Shown: positions 37,348-45,637 of the stretch, one piece after another | How positions within the stretch are numbered: the stretch's first letter is position 1 | Layout: every line of letters begins with the position of its first letter | Origin: Planctomycetota bacterium | GTDB taxonomy: Bacteria; Planctomycetota; JAJSAM01; JAJVHW01 | Assembly: GCA_024280885.1 (NCBI GenBank) | Contig: JAJRPF010000022.1 | Coordinates: forward strand, 20,431 to 84,430 | Reading direction: 5' to 3' | Length of the DNA: 64,000 nt | Program-made: the position numbers and the translations under genes | Notes under the pieces: generated by a model | Seen by the model: only the letters and a program-made list of their open reading frames with translations | The model's database searches: none | What the model was told of the DNA's origin: nothing

Positions 37348-39639
37348 TTACTCGACCGAGGCCGCCTGGCGGAGACCGATCGCGATGCCACGAATGCCAT
37401 CATCGTCGGCGCCAGGAGTCGCACCGAGGAACAGGTCGCCATCGCCCGACGTGCCGTACCAGCGGTCGGTCCCGACGGGCCGGTGATTACCGCCTGCATC
37501 GAGGACCAGCGGGAAGCCGACCGGGCTGGGAGTCGCGTCCGTGAGCGTGACCGCCGACGTCCACGTCATGCCGGTGGTCGGCCCACTGCCCGTGAGGCGA
37601 TATGCCGCGCGCTCGATCGCTTCCATCTCCAACGCCGCGTTGCCATCCGCGCCGACCGCAAACGTCCCCACGCCAAGATCGACCTCGAACGTCGAACTCG
37701 TGGTCGCGGGGGTATTCACGCGTGCCGCCACGTCGATCCGGGCCAGACGATAGTCCCCCTGGAAGATCTCGGGATCGACATCGGCCGGCTGACGGACTGC
37801 GAGCATCAACGAGACCGAGCGTGTACTCACATCGCCGCGGTGCGAGAGGAAGACGTTGCGGGACGGGTCCAGCCAACCGAGTCGGCGGAACTTGGCGCCC
37901 CCAATCTGCCCCGGCACGGAGTCCGCGCCGATCTGGCCGGAGAAGAGCACCGAGAAGTCCTCGGTCCCGCCGTCGGCGACGGAATTGAGCTCGCGCGTGT
38001 GCGGCGCCGGCGACGACGAAGTCTCGAACTTGCGATCGGCGGAGAACGTGTCGCCCGTGTCGTGATAGGTCAGCGTCCCTTCGTCCGCGTTCACGTCGAA
38101 GCCCGTGAAGCTGGAGAACATCCGCGTGCGGAAGTCCGTCTGGCCGTTGTCGAGCAGCTGCATTCCGAGTTCGACTGCGACCCAGCGGCCCTCGAAGTCG
38201 CCCGCAGTTGCTGGATCGCCGGCACGCACTCCCACGGCGAAGAAGTCAAACGTACCGCCACGGGCCGTGAACGAGATCACGTCGCCCGACTCGGACACGA
38301 TGCCCTCGGCCACGGCGGTATCGCCGAATAGCGTGGGGAAGGTGAAGCTGAAGCGCCCCTGATCGATCTGCTCCCACGCGAAGTCAACCGAGCCAGCGGA
38401 CGTCTCCGAGTACCCGTCGATATGGTGCGGACTCGGGCCGAGAGTCTCGCGGAAGACAGCCACCGACGCGCCGAGCGCCGAGCGTCCGCTGCCATCGGCG
38501 CGGAACGACCATTCCTGTCCCGTGATGTTCAAGACCTCTGAACTCGCCGCCGATCCATCGGCGTTCAGCCGGTGGAAAATCGACATCAACTCGACGTGAT
38601 ACGTCCCGGCCGGAGCTCCGAGCGGCGGCGCTAGCAGACCGGCCTGGAACTCGGAGAACGACGTCGACGTGCCGGTCAGCATGCCGTTCTCCTCGAGCGT
38701 CACATCCAACGAGCCTGAGATCGCGGTCCCCGAGTTGTGGAAGAGGCCCAGGTCGGCAACGTCGGAGTCCGGTGGGAGCGTGTAGGGCACCGAGACCCTG
38801 ACGGGCTGATTGAACTCAGTACCGGCCGGGAGCAGCCGCACCGACGGCCCCGCCGCGACGTCGCGGCCGCCGACGAACGAGTCGCCCGGTTCGATCGTGA
38901 TCTTGCGCAACGCAGCGAGCGCGCCCGGAGGAATGAGGACACTCGACCCCGCGATCGGAGAGTTCGAGTCGGCCGGAACCGCGATGCGCGCGCCGCCGGA
39001 GCCGACCGTGTCGCCCGAGCGCAGCCGGATGGCCGGCATCCGCAGCGTGCCATCGAGATTGGCGGCCTTCTGCGCCTCCTTCTCGGCCTTTGTCAGCGCC
39101 TTGGTCAATGCCTTCTCGGCCTTGCCGAGCGCCTTTGCACGAACGTCGTCGGTCGCGGCCGCAGCCGCACTCGTGCGCGCCGCGTCGTACTTCGCGAGTT
39201 GCTTCTGGATCTTGGCGAGCGCCTTCGCGTCGGTGATGAGCCGGAGATGATCGCTGACGAACTCGCGGCGCTCGCCCAGGGCCAACTTGGCGCGCACGAA
39301 CGCAGCGTCGAGCGCATCGCGCATGGGTGCAGCCGCCGTCTTGAGCTTCTTCGCGGTCTTACCGCCGAAGAGGAGCTCCGAGAAGTCATCACGGAGAGAT
39401 CGCGCGGTGCGGCTCTCCTTCTTGACGAGCTTCGCGAGGAGCTTGCGCTCCTTCTTCTCGGCCTTCGTCGTCGAGCCCAAACCGTCGATCTCGGCGACAC
39501 GGTCGGCCGCGTACGCGCCGAGAGGAGCAGCGACTTCGTCGAGATGCGTCTCGATGAAGGCATGCACGCCCGTGGCGAGCGCCAGAACGGCGACCGTGCT
39601 GAGCGTCAGAGACAGGCTTTGGAGTGCGCTTCGCGGCAT
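37348..39639 (-). CDS. exported protein with coiled coil and ZU5-like domain
   Basis: A 763-residue protein, signal peptide SLSLTLSTVAVLALATGVHA. Residues ~30-200 are rich in Ala, Lys and Glu and predicted helical (KALTKALTKAEKEAQKAANL), probably a coiled-coil stalk. A ZU5-like beta domain follows (GGARIAVPAD..., SSVLIPPGALAALRKITIEPG, SVRLLPAGTEFNQPVRVSVPY), as found in extracellular bacterial proteins. The last ~430 residues are beta-rich with repeated sections (GYSETSAGSVDFAWEQIDQGRFSF, GTLTYHDTGDTFSADRKFE) of no recognised family. ATG 39637-39639 is chosen for the signal peptide; ATG at 39684 would put a basic stretch first. A TACAAT -10 box lies about 45 bases upstream of the start. Confidence 0.8.
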   Translation of the reverse strand: MPRSALQSLSLTLSTVAVLALATGVHAFIETHLDEVAAPLGAYAADRVAEIDGLGSTTKAEKKERKLLAKLVKKESRTARSLRDDFSELLFGGKTAKKLKTAAAPMRDALDAAFVRAKLALGERREFVSDHLRLITDAKALAKIQKQLAKYDAARTSAAAAATDDVRAKALGKAEKALTKALTKAEKEAQKAANLDGTLRMPAIRLRSGDTVGSGGARIAVPADSNSPIAGSSVLIPPGALAALRKITIEPGDSFVGGRDVAAGPSVRLLPAGTEFNQPVRVSVPYTLPPDSDVADLGLFHNSGTAISGSLDVTLEENGMLTGTSTSFSEFQAGLLAPPLGAPAGTYHVELMSIFHRLNADGSAASSEVLNITGQEWSFRADGSGRSALGASVAVFRETLGPSPHHIDGYSETSAGSVDFAWEQIDQGRFSFTFPTLFGDTAVAEGIVSESGDVISFTARGGTFDFFAVGVRAGDPATAGDFEGRWVAVELGMQLLDNGQTDFRTRMFSSFTGFDVNADEGTLTYHDTGDTFSADRKFETSSSPAPHTRELNSVADGGTEDFSVLFSGQIGADSVPGQIGGAKFRRLGWLDPSRNVFLSHRGDVSTRSVSLMLAVRQPADVDPEIFQGDYRLARIDVAARVNTPATTSSTFEVDLGVGTFAVGADGNAALEMEAIERAAYRLTGSGPTTGMTWTSAVTLTDATPSPVGFPLVLDAGGNHRPVGTDRWYGTSGDGDLFLGATPGADDDGIRGIAIGLRQAASVE

Positions 39640-39683
39640 GGTTTGCCTTCGTTTGGGGGCCGTTCTTCGAGTCGAATAACTCA

Positions 39684-39689
39684 TTGTAG
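39684..39689 (-). promoter_or_regulatory. possible -10 box TACAAT
   Basis: On the minus strand TACAAT occurs at 39684-39689, 45 bases before the chosen start of the ZU5-like gene. It is a near-consensus hexamer in a GC-rich surrounding. No TTGACA-like element is evident at the right distance. Confidence 0.35.
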
Positions 39690-39800
39690 GGGCCAGCGGC
39701 GGGACGGAGCCGCGCGCGACCGGCTCCGAATGGAATGTGGCCCCACAGGCTCAGACTCGGCCTGAGAGCCTGCCACGAAGGCTCGATTGCGCCCTGACGC

Positions 39801-39828
39801 CTGACAATCTCGCGCGCTGCTGTACCAT
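39801..39828 (+). promoter_or_regulatory. possible sigma-70-like promoter for the glycine-rich gene
   Basis: CTGACA (39801-39806) and TACCAT (39823-39828), separated by 16 bases and with TG before the -10, could form a promoter about 100 bases ahead of the glycine-rich gene. The match is moderate. Confidence 0.25.
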
Positions 39829-39931
39829 CCTGTGGACCAACGAATTTGATCTTCGGCGCAATCGGCGGGCAGCCGGTCACGTTAGATCACGGGGTTCGCG
39901 CATTCGTTGGCTTCGAGGAGGCATAGAGCAG

Positions 39932-40072
39932 ATGAGTCGCAACTGGAAGATCCGAGGCGCATTGGTCCTTGTGGCGGGGATCGCCGCATGCGCGATCACA
40001 GCCCGCAGTTTCGCCGCCGAAGGCGCCATGACGGTCAAGGCCGGTGACACGGTCGTCGGCGATCTGCGCTAG
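39932..40072 (+). pseudogene. signal-peptide fragment of glycine-rich protein, ended by in-frame TAG
   Basis: GAGGAGG (39915-39921) and ATG 39932 start a frame encoding MSRNWKIRGALVLVAGIAAC..., a clear signal peptide ending near SFAAE. The first strands of a PPC-like domain follow (TVKAGDTVVGDLR), and then TAG at 40070-40072. Translation resumes in the same frame with GDNHVLLVELTRGERF, which completes the domain. So this is the 5' end of the gene at 40094-42205. In the paralog at 28425 the matching place reads IAQGGDVDSY, so CAG to TAG is the simplest cause. Other genes here end in TAG, so it is a normal stop codon in this organism. Confidence 0.75.
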
Positions 40073-40093
40073 GGCGACAATCACGTTCTGCTC

Positions 40094-42205
40094 GTGGAGC
40101 TCACTCGCGGTGAGCGATTCCGGATGAAGATCCGCCCGGCCGACGGGAGCTCTGTACTGCTCGAGGTCCGCATCACGGGACCCGACGGAAGCTCGATGAA
40201 CAGCGCCGCGAAGGTCCGCCACCCGCGCGTCGGCGGCAAGGTCAGCGTGGGACCGTTCAAGGTCCGCCAATCGGGCGTCTATCGCATCGAGGTCGGCACG
40301 ACCGGTATGTGGGAAGGCGAGTACGAAGCGCAGTCACGCGTGAGCCGCAGCCGTCGCACGACCGTCAAGCTCAGCGAGAAGCGGTCCAATCGAATGGTCG
40401 CCGCGCCCGCCGGCTCGCACGTCTCGGTCAAGTACCGCAAGAACCAGGTCGTCCCCCTCGCGGTCAGCCTCCCGGGCGAGGGGGCATCCATCCTCGCAGC
40501 CGACGATCCTCTGCTGACCGAGATGACGAAAGAGGGCCTCTCGACCCCGCGCGTCGGCGAGTACGGCTTCGCGCTCGGTAGCTCTGACGACGTGGGGCGC
40601 GTGCGCATCCGCGTGGACGCTCCTCCGACGACGGCTCGCGAAACGATCACGTTCCCGACACTCACCGGAGCGGTGGCGCGCAACCCGATCTGGGCGCCTG
40701 CGAGCGGTTGGCAGCCGGCACCGCCGGCTCCGCGTAGCGAAGGTCCGGTGCGCGCCGACACCACGACCGGTCCTCCCCTCAACGGCTTCACGTTCGACAG
40801 CCCATTCGTCGCGGGAGGCCCGCCCCCGGGCTTCGGCGATCCGGCCACGGATGACTACGAAGGCTACAACGGCGATGGCTTCGGCGGAGGGTTCGGCGGC
40901 GGCGACTACGACGGCGGCTTCGGCGGATCGCCTCCCGGTTGGGTCAACAAGGACGGCGGTGGCGGCTGGGGCTGCGGGTTCGGCGGCGGCGACTACGGTT
41001 CGCCCGGCGCGGATGGCGGCGAAGACGGTGGACCGGGTGGCGGCGCAGGTGGTGGCGAGCCTCCCTTCGAGCCGCCCGTAGGCCCCCCCGGTGGCGGCGA
41101 GCCGGGTGGCCCGGGTGGCGGTGAGCCGGGTGGTGGCGGTGAGCCGGGCGGCGGCGATCCCGGCGGCGGTGGCGGTGGTCCCGGCGGGGGTGGTCCTGGC
41201 GGCGGCGGAGGCGGTCCCGGCGGCGGAGGCGGTGGTGGTGGTGGTCCCGGAGGCGGCGGTGGCGGCGGCTTCGGTGGGTTTGGCGGCGGCGGTGCTGGCG
41301 GCGGGTTCGGCGGCTTCGGCGGCGGTGGTGCCGGCGGCGGCGGTGGCTTCGGTGGTGGCGGCGGCGGCGGCTTCGGTGGCGGCGGTGCTGGAGGTGGCGG
41401 CGCTGGTGGCGGAGGCGGCTTCCCCGGTGGATTGCCGGTCTTCGGCGGCGGCAGTGGAAGCGGCTTCGGCGGTTTCGGTGGCGGCGGGAGCGGCGGCGGA
41501 TGGCCGGGTGCTGGCCTGCACGGCGGCGGAAACGGCGGCGGCGGTGGTGGAGCCGGCGGCGGAGGTGGCGGTGGCTACGGCGGCGGTGGAGCCGGTGGCG
41601 GTGGAGCCGGTGGCGGTGGCGGCACGGGTGCTGGCGGCTTCGGTGGCGGACTTCCGCCCACGGGCATGCCCTCCCCGAGCGCGATCGCTTCGCGCTTCAC
41701 GCTCCAGAACGCGGGCACCAATCCGTCGTACACGTACAGCGTCTCGAAGAGCGGCGGGTTCGTCACGGGCAGTTGGAACGTGACGGTCCAGTTCCTGGTC
41801 AACGGCCAAGCGGTCGTCGCACCGATGTCGCTCGGCGGCAACGTCACGATGAACTGGACGACCAGCGGCAACGGCAAGGTCGGCGGGTTCGGTTCCTGGA
41901 GCGAGAGCGGCCAATGGTCGCTCGCGATCACGGGCGCCAACGGAACGCAGGTCCTGAACGGCAGCGAGTCCTTCACGGCCCCGCTCACAACGGCCTCGAC
42001 ATCGGCCACGAACTTCACGATCTCGCCCGGCGCCTGGCCGACGGGATCGCTCTCGACATCGCTCAGCGTTCTGGGCTCGTTCATCAACGAGTCGGTGACG
42101 TCCACGTTCAACGGAACGAAGGTCGTCACGTACTCCGGTACGCGCGGCGGAACCGCATTCGGTCCGATCAAGATCGACCTGACGACGGGGAAAAAGGTTC
42201 CGTAG
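40094..42205 (+). CDS. glycine-rich protein, main part, downstream of in-frame TAG
   Basis: 703 residues as read from the first possible start (GTG 40094), but the true gene probably began at 39932. Residues ~1-90 complete a PPC-like beta domain (VLLEVRITGPDGSS..., SGVYRIEVGTT). A linker with RKNQVVPLAVSLPGEG follows. From about 40,850 to 41,660 the protein is almost entirely Gly with Pro, Phe, Ala and acidic residues, including runs such as GGGGPGGGGPGGGGG; this is likely disordered or a silk-like extensible region. The C-terminal ~170 residues are a Ser/Thr/Asn-rich beta domain (FTLQNAGTNPSYTYSVSKSGGF, GSWSESGQWSLAITGANGTQ). If it is made without the signal peptide it would stay in the cytoplasm. 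No enzyme motif is seen. Confidence 0.65.
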   Translation: MELTRGERFRMKIRPADGSSVLLEVRITGPDGSSMNSAAKVRHPRVGGKVSVGPFKVRQSGVYRIEVGTTGMWEGEYEAQSRVSRSRRTTVKLSEKRSNRMVAAPAGSHVSVKYRKNQVVPLAVSLPGEGASILAADDPLLTEMTKEGLSTPRVGEYGFALGSSDDVGRVRIRVDAPPTTARETITFPTLTGAVARNPIWAPASGWQPAPPAPRSEGPVRADTTTGPPLNGFTFDSPFVAGGPPPGFGDPATDDYEGYNGDGFGGGFGGGDYDGGFGGSPPGWVNKDGGGGWGCGFGGGDYGSPGADGGEDGGPGGGAGGGEPPFEPPVGPPGGGEPGGPGGGEPGGGGEPGGGDPGGGGGGPGGGGPGGGGGGPGGGGGGGGGPGGGGGGGFGGFGGGGAGGGFGGFGGGGAGGGGGFGGGGGGGFGGGGAGGGGAGGGGGFPGGLPVFGGGSGSGFGGFGGGGSGGGWPGAGLHGGGNGGGGGGAGGGGGGGYGGGGAGGGGAGGGGGTGAGGFGGGLPPTGMPSPSAIASRFTLQNAGTNPSYTYSVSKSGGFVTGSWNVTVQFLVNGQAVVAPMSLGGNVTMNWTTSGNGKVGGFGSWSESGQWSLAITGANGTQVLNGSESFTAPLTTASTSATNFTISPGAWPTGSLSTSLSVLGSFINESVTSTFNGTKVVTYSGTRGGTAFGPIKIDLTTGKKVP

Positions 42206-42247
42206 GCCTCTGCCTCTACCGGCCACAAGCCTCTCTCAGAGTTGAAC

Positions 42248-42279
42248 AGACGCCCGTCTCCGCAAGGAGGCGGGCGTCT
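42248..42279. terminator. 14-bp hairpin with GCAA tetraloop between convergent genes
   Basis: AGACGCCCGTCTCC (42248-42261) pairs with GGAGGCGGGCGTCT (42266-42279) around a GCAA loop, with a single T-G wobble. It is 43 bases after the glycine-rich gene and before the stop of the convergent PH-domain gene, so it probably terminates both. Confidence 0.7.
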
Positions 42280-42341
42280 CTCGTTCCGCCGGGTGTGCAA
42301 CTCCCGAACCTGCGGGCGGCGCGATGTCTGGACCGAGACGG

Positions 42342-42935
42342 CTACGTACTTGCCGTGCGCTGAGTCTGCGCCAGAGCCGCGATCGCTTCGGCGCCACGGA
42401 CGGTATCGAAATGGAGTGCATCCATCGCGCTGTTCGCAGCGTGGAACTCGATCGAGCCGGTCTCGTGCCGCAGGCTCTCGACGCGCACGTCGCCGACGTC
42501 CTTGAGTGACAGGGCGAGTAGCGATGGCGGGCCGACGAGGCGCATCGAAGGGCGGATCACGAGCACGCGCTGCGTCGTGATCGCGTAGGCGCGGCGCCGG
42601 CGCTGGCGACGCTTGAACACGACGTGTCCGCCCAGACAAAACGCGGCGACGACGATGAACGGCGCCGCCGCGACCAGCAGGAGCGCCGCGCGCGCTGCGA
42701 TCGACACTCCCGCGTACTCGTCGGAGAGGGTCGTGATGGTGAAGCCCCAGAAACCGGCGCCGGAGACCAGCACCCAGAAGATGCCGAGTGCGATGAGGCG
42801 GTAGTCGGTCCGCGCGTAGTGCCGCTCGTCGGGCCGTCCGGCCCAGAGGACGTGCTCGTCCGGGCGCAACGCACCGGCGAAATCGCGGGCGGCGGCGGGA
42901 TCAGCGGGCGGCAGATCGGGGCCGAGAGACGTCAC
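42342..42935 (-). CDS. membrane protein with bacterial PH-like domain
   Basis: A 197-residue protein. It begins with a short soluble part (RPDEHVLWAGRPDERHYARTDYRLIALG), the 'gE.vlW.GrP' opening of bacterial PH membrane proteins. Two hydrophobic segments follow (about 45-65 and 78-103). Then comes the PH-type beta domain with AYAITTQRVLVIRPS, the family's characteristic YaiTxxRvl motif, and SLSLKDVGDVRVE. The role of such proteins is unknown; they are often linked to stress or envelope function. The start is GTG 42933-42935 with GAAGG upstream; the frame extends to 43133 but would overlap the divergent gene. Confidence 0.78.
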   Translation of the reverse strand: MTSLGPDLPPADPAAARDFAGALRPDEHVLWAGRPDERHYARTDYRLIALGIFWVLVSGAGFWGFTITTLSDEYAGVSIAARAALLLVAAAPFIVVAAFCLGGHVVFKRRQRRRRAYAITTQRVLVIRPSMRLVGPPSLLALSLKDVGDVRVESLRHETGSIEFHAANSAMDALHFDTVRGAEAIAALAQTQRTAST

Positions 42936-43044
42936 GCCGACACCTTCGCACGAAGTTCGCGCAACCGACACTCTTGCGGGTCGCCGCCGGTCGCTACCAT
43001 CCTCGCTCGATCTGCGAGTCGCTGTGAGCAACCGGAGGACGCGC

Positions 43045-43758
43045 GTGGGCAAGAGCGAAGACGACGAGGACGCTCGCATCGAGCGGATGTTCAAGAAGCT
43101 GCGCAAGCGCGACGACATCGTCCGCGTTGGCACCGTCTACGTCGATGTTCCCGGCGCCATCGACCGCAGGGTCGCCTGCGGCGAGGGCCTCTGCATGCAC
43201 GCCGGTCGCGGCCGCAAACTCGCGGGGAAGACGTGCTGCACAACGTTCCGCGTCCCCATCGAGCGCGCGGACGTCGAGAAGATCGCGAAGGTCGTCGACG
43301 AAGTACGCCAGATCCGCGACGTCGACAAGGCCATCGAGGACGCCGATGGCTGGTGGAAGGTCGAGGACGACGAGATCTGGCTGGAGGACCGCGCAAACGG
43401 CGCCTGCGTCTTCCTCTCGGCGCCGAAGGGCGATCGACCGTGGTGCACGATCCACGAGTGGGCGGTGAAGCGCGGCGACGACTTCCGCGACCACAAGCCG
43501 GAGACCTGCTGCCTCTTCCCGATGTACCTCCTGCACTGCGGCGACGACGTCCTCGTCACCAGCTACGGCAGCGAGTTGATGAAAGAGGCCGACCCCGACG
43601 AGGCCGACGACATCAAGGAGTTCGCCTGCCTGCACCCACCGAAGGGCGTGGGAACGTCGGTGGTGGTGGAGCAGGAAGACGAGTTGCGGTACCGGCTGGG
43701 CGCGAAGCGATGGAACAAGGTGCTGAAGAAACTCCGGCGGCTCGGGCACGCGGTGTAG
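43045..43758 (+). CDS. cysteine-rich, putative metal or Fe-S cluster protein
   Basis: A 237-residue cytoplasmic protein with nine cysteines in conserved-looking clusters: ACGEGLC (C45, C50), KTCC (C64, C65), GACVF (C121), WCTIHEW (C134), ETCCLFP (C155, C156) and LHC (C165). The order C...C...CC, then C, C, CC with neighbouring His resembles YkgJ/DUF3109-type zinc- or iron-sulfur-binding proteins, which are not well characterised. GTG 43045 is chosen because GGAGG (43034-43038) is six bases upstream; GTG 43024 is in frame but lacks a site. It is followed by a convergent intergenic region with a tandem structured repeat. Confidence 0.75.
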   Translation: MGKSEDDEDARIERMFKKLRKRDDIVRVGTVYVDVPGAIDRRVACGEGLCMHAGRGRKLAGKTCCTTFRVPIERADVEKIAKVVDEVRQIRDVDKAIEDADGWWKVEDDEIWLEDRANGACVFLSAPKGDRPWCTIHEWAVKRGDDFRDHKPETCCLFPMYLLHCGDDVLVTSYGSELMKEADPDEADDIKEFACLHPPKGVGTSVVVEQEDELRYRLGAKRWNKVLKKLRRLGHAV

Positions 43759-43795
43759 GGCGAGACCGCACCTCGCGACGACGGTAGAAATGAGA

Positions 43796-44033
43796 GCGAG
43801 TGGCGGGCCTTGTGCGTCCGCACAAGGCCCGCCACTCGCGGTGAGGCGCAGGGAGCGGATTCCGCCTGCGAAACCCGAGCTTGCGACGTGCCCACTCACA
43901 ATTCGAGGCTCCGACCCGATGCGCGGCTACGACCTCCAAGCGCCGGCCCGGTTGAAGCAGTCGGAGCCGCGACCGAAGCCGAACATGCGAGCGCAAGCGA
44001 GCGTGCCGACGGAGTCGGCACAAACGCAATAAC
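43796..44033. repeat. structured intergenic repeat, copy 1 (238 bp)
   Basis: The first of two head-to-tail copies. It begins with a perfect 20-bp inverted repeat (43796-43815 with 43820-43839, loop GTCC), continues with ~160 bases conserved between copies (starting GGTGAGGCGCAG), and ends with an 8-bp hairpin GTGCCGAC-GGA-GTCGGCAC (44003-44021) and ACAAACGCAAT. No convincing protein: the reading frames are arginine-rich and not codon-like. Confidence 0.9.
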
Positions 44034-44268
44034 GCGAGTGGCGGGCCTTGTGCCCAAGCACAAGGCGCGACACTCGCGGTGAGGCGCAGAGAGTGGATTC
44101 CGCCTGCGAAACCCGCACTTGTGACGTGCCCACTCACAAGTCGAAGCTCCGACCCGATGCGCGGCAACGAACTCCGAGCGCCGACCCGGTTGAGCAGCCG
44201 GAGCCGCGACTGGAGTCGAACATGCGAGCGAGAGCGAGCGTGCCGACGGAGTCGGCACAAACGCAATA
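44034..44268. repeat. structured intergenic repeat, copy 2 (235 bp)
   Basis: The second copy, about 85% identical to copy 1 by eye and in the same orientation. The leading inverted repeat (44034-44053 with 44058-44077, loop CCAA) has two mismatches, while the trailing 8-bp hairpin (44240-44258) is perfectly kept. Both copies fill the gap between two convergent genes (43758 and 44297). Confidence 0.9.
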
Positions 44269-44270
44269 CT

Positions 44271-44309
44271 GATCGCAAGCTGACCGACTTCGTTGGTCAG
44301 CTTGCGATC
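44271..44309 (-). terminator. 15-bp hairpin overlapping the tldE stop codon
   Basis: GATCGCAAGCTGACC (44271-44285) and its exact complement (44295-44309) surround a nine-base loop. The distal arm includes the last codons and stop (44297-44299) of the minus-strand tldE gene. It is probably its terminator, placed at the junction with the tandem repeat. Confidence 0.7.
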
Positions 44310-45637
44310 GTCAGCCCGTCGATACGCAGAGTCGGGGCGGCGCTGCGGCCGTGCCAGTGCAGATCGCTTGCCACTGCCGTGATGCCCTTCAGCATCGAGG
44401 GCAGGTCGCCGGCGATCGTCAGTTCTTGCACCGCGTGCGTGAGCTCGCCCTTCTCGATCCAGAGACCGCCCGCGCCGCGGCTCCATGCGCCGGAGGCGAG
44501 GTTGACGCCCATGCCGAAGAGCTCCGTGACGTAGAGCCCTTCCTGGACGTCACCGATCAGCTCGGATGCGTCGCTCTCGCCGGGCATGAGAACGAGGTTG
44601 GATGGGGCCACGCCAGGTGGGCTGTCGAAGCTGCGCGAGGCGTTGCCGGTTGGAGCAACGTCTAGGCGGCGCGCGGCATATGAGTCCGCGAGCCAGGACT
44701 CGAGGCGGCCGCCGTCCACGAGGACCGTGCGACGAGACCGGACGCCCTCACCGTCAAAGCCACGACTGCCGACGTGTCGCGGCAGCGTCGGATCGTCGAC
44801 GAGCGTCAACAGATCGGAGCCGATCTGTTCGCCGAGCGAGTCGGCCAGGAACGTCGCGCGCCGGAACACGGCCCCACCGGAGACGGCCTGTGCCAGCGTG
44901 CCGGCCAGATCGCGCGCGACCTCCGGCGAAAAGATGACAGGGAACGCACCGCTCTTGGGCTTGCGATAGCCGCAGCGGCGAATCGCGCGCCGGGCCGCCT
45001 CGCGTCCGACCTCCTCGGCCGCCTGCAGATCCGAGAAATGCGCGGCCATCGAGCTCCAGTTGTCGCGCTGTCGCTCGCCGGAGTCGCCGGTCGCGAACAC
45101 GCCCATGGCCGTGTAGCACGTCGAGTGATTGCGTTCGGCAAGCAGACCGTTGCTGTTCGCAAGCAGCATGCGGCGCCGGCCGCCGCCCGCACGGGCGCCC
45201 TCGCTCATCGTGATTCGCGAGTCCTCTCGGGCCGCGATCTCGCAGCGCTTCGCGACGTCGATCCAGGTGTCCGACGACCACTCACCGGCCGCGGCGTCCG
45301 CCCCGTCCAGATCGCCGTCGAAGACCCCGATGTGGTCAGCGTCCGGAAGACCGGCGAACTCGTCTTCGGCCGCCACCTCCGCCAGCGCCTCGGCGCGGCG
45401 TGCCGTTTCGGCAACCGCCTCGGGCGAGAGATCGTTCGTGTACGCGAGTCCGAGTCGCGTGCCGCGGTACGCCCGTACGCCGAGCCCACGCGAACAATGC
45501 TCCTCGACACGCTCCGAACGTCCGTCGCGGACGAGAACCGTGATGCCGTCGTCCTCGAGCAACATGGCGTCTGCCGAAGTCGCCCCAGCCGCGGTCGCCG
45601 CCGCCACTGCCTGCTCCACAAGATCGTGCGCGCTCAC
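44297..45637 (-). CDS. pmbA: TldE/PmbA family protein, metalloprotease partner
   Basis: A 446-residue subunit that, with TldD, forms a heterodimeric zinc protease; in Escherichia coli the pair trims the microcin B17 leader and degrades unfolded helical peptides. It lacks the metal motif, as is normal for TldE. Recognisable elements are LVEQAVAAATAAGATSADA, RSERVEEHCSRGLGVRAYRG, GGAVFRRATFLADSLGEQI, GFDGEGVRSRRTVLVDGG and ITVxTPTGNASRSF-like APTGNASRSF. LYVTELFGMGVNLASGAWSRGA and GLWIEKGELTHAVQELTIAG are the conserved C-terminal strands. GTG 45635-45637 has GGAGG upstream and overlaps the tldD stop (GTGA), so expression is coupled. Confidence 0.95.
   Translation of the reverse strand: MSAHDLVEQAVAAATAAGATSADAMLLEDDGITVLVRDGRSERVEEHCSRGLGVRAYRGTRLGLAYTNDLSPEAVAETARRAEALAEVAAEDEFAGLPDADHIGVFDGDLDGADAAAGEWSSDTWIDVAKRCEIAAREDSRITMSEGARAGGGRRRMLLANSNGLLAERNHSTCYTAMGVFATGDSGERQRDNWSSMAAHFSDLQAAEEVGREAARRAIRRCGYRKPKSGAFPVIFSPEVARDLAGTLAQAVSGGAVFRRATFLADSLGEQIGSDLLTLVDDPTLPRHVGSRGFDGEGVRSRRTVLVDGGRLESWLADSYAARRLDVAPTGNASRSFDSPPGVAPSNLVLMPGESDASELIGDVQEGLYVTELFGMGVNLASGAWSRGAGGLWIEKGELTHAVQELTIAGDLPSMLKGITAVASDLHWHGRSAAPTLRIDGLTIAS

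Noticed and set aside
40334..42226. 630-codon minus-strand frame opposite the glycine-rich gene
   Set aside because: It consists of Ala/Thr/Ser/Glu arrays that are simply the reverse complement of glycine codons. No ribosome site or domain is visible.
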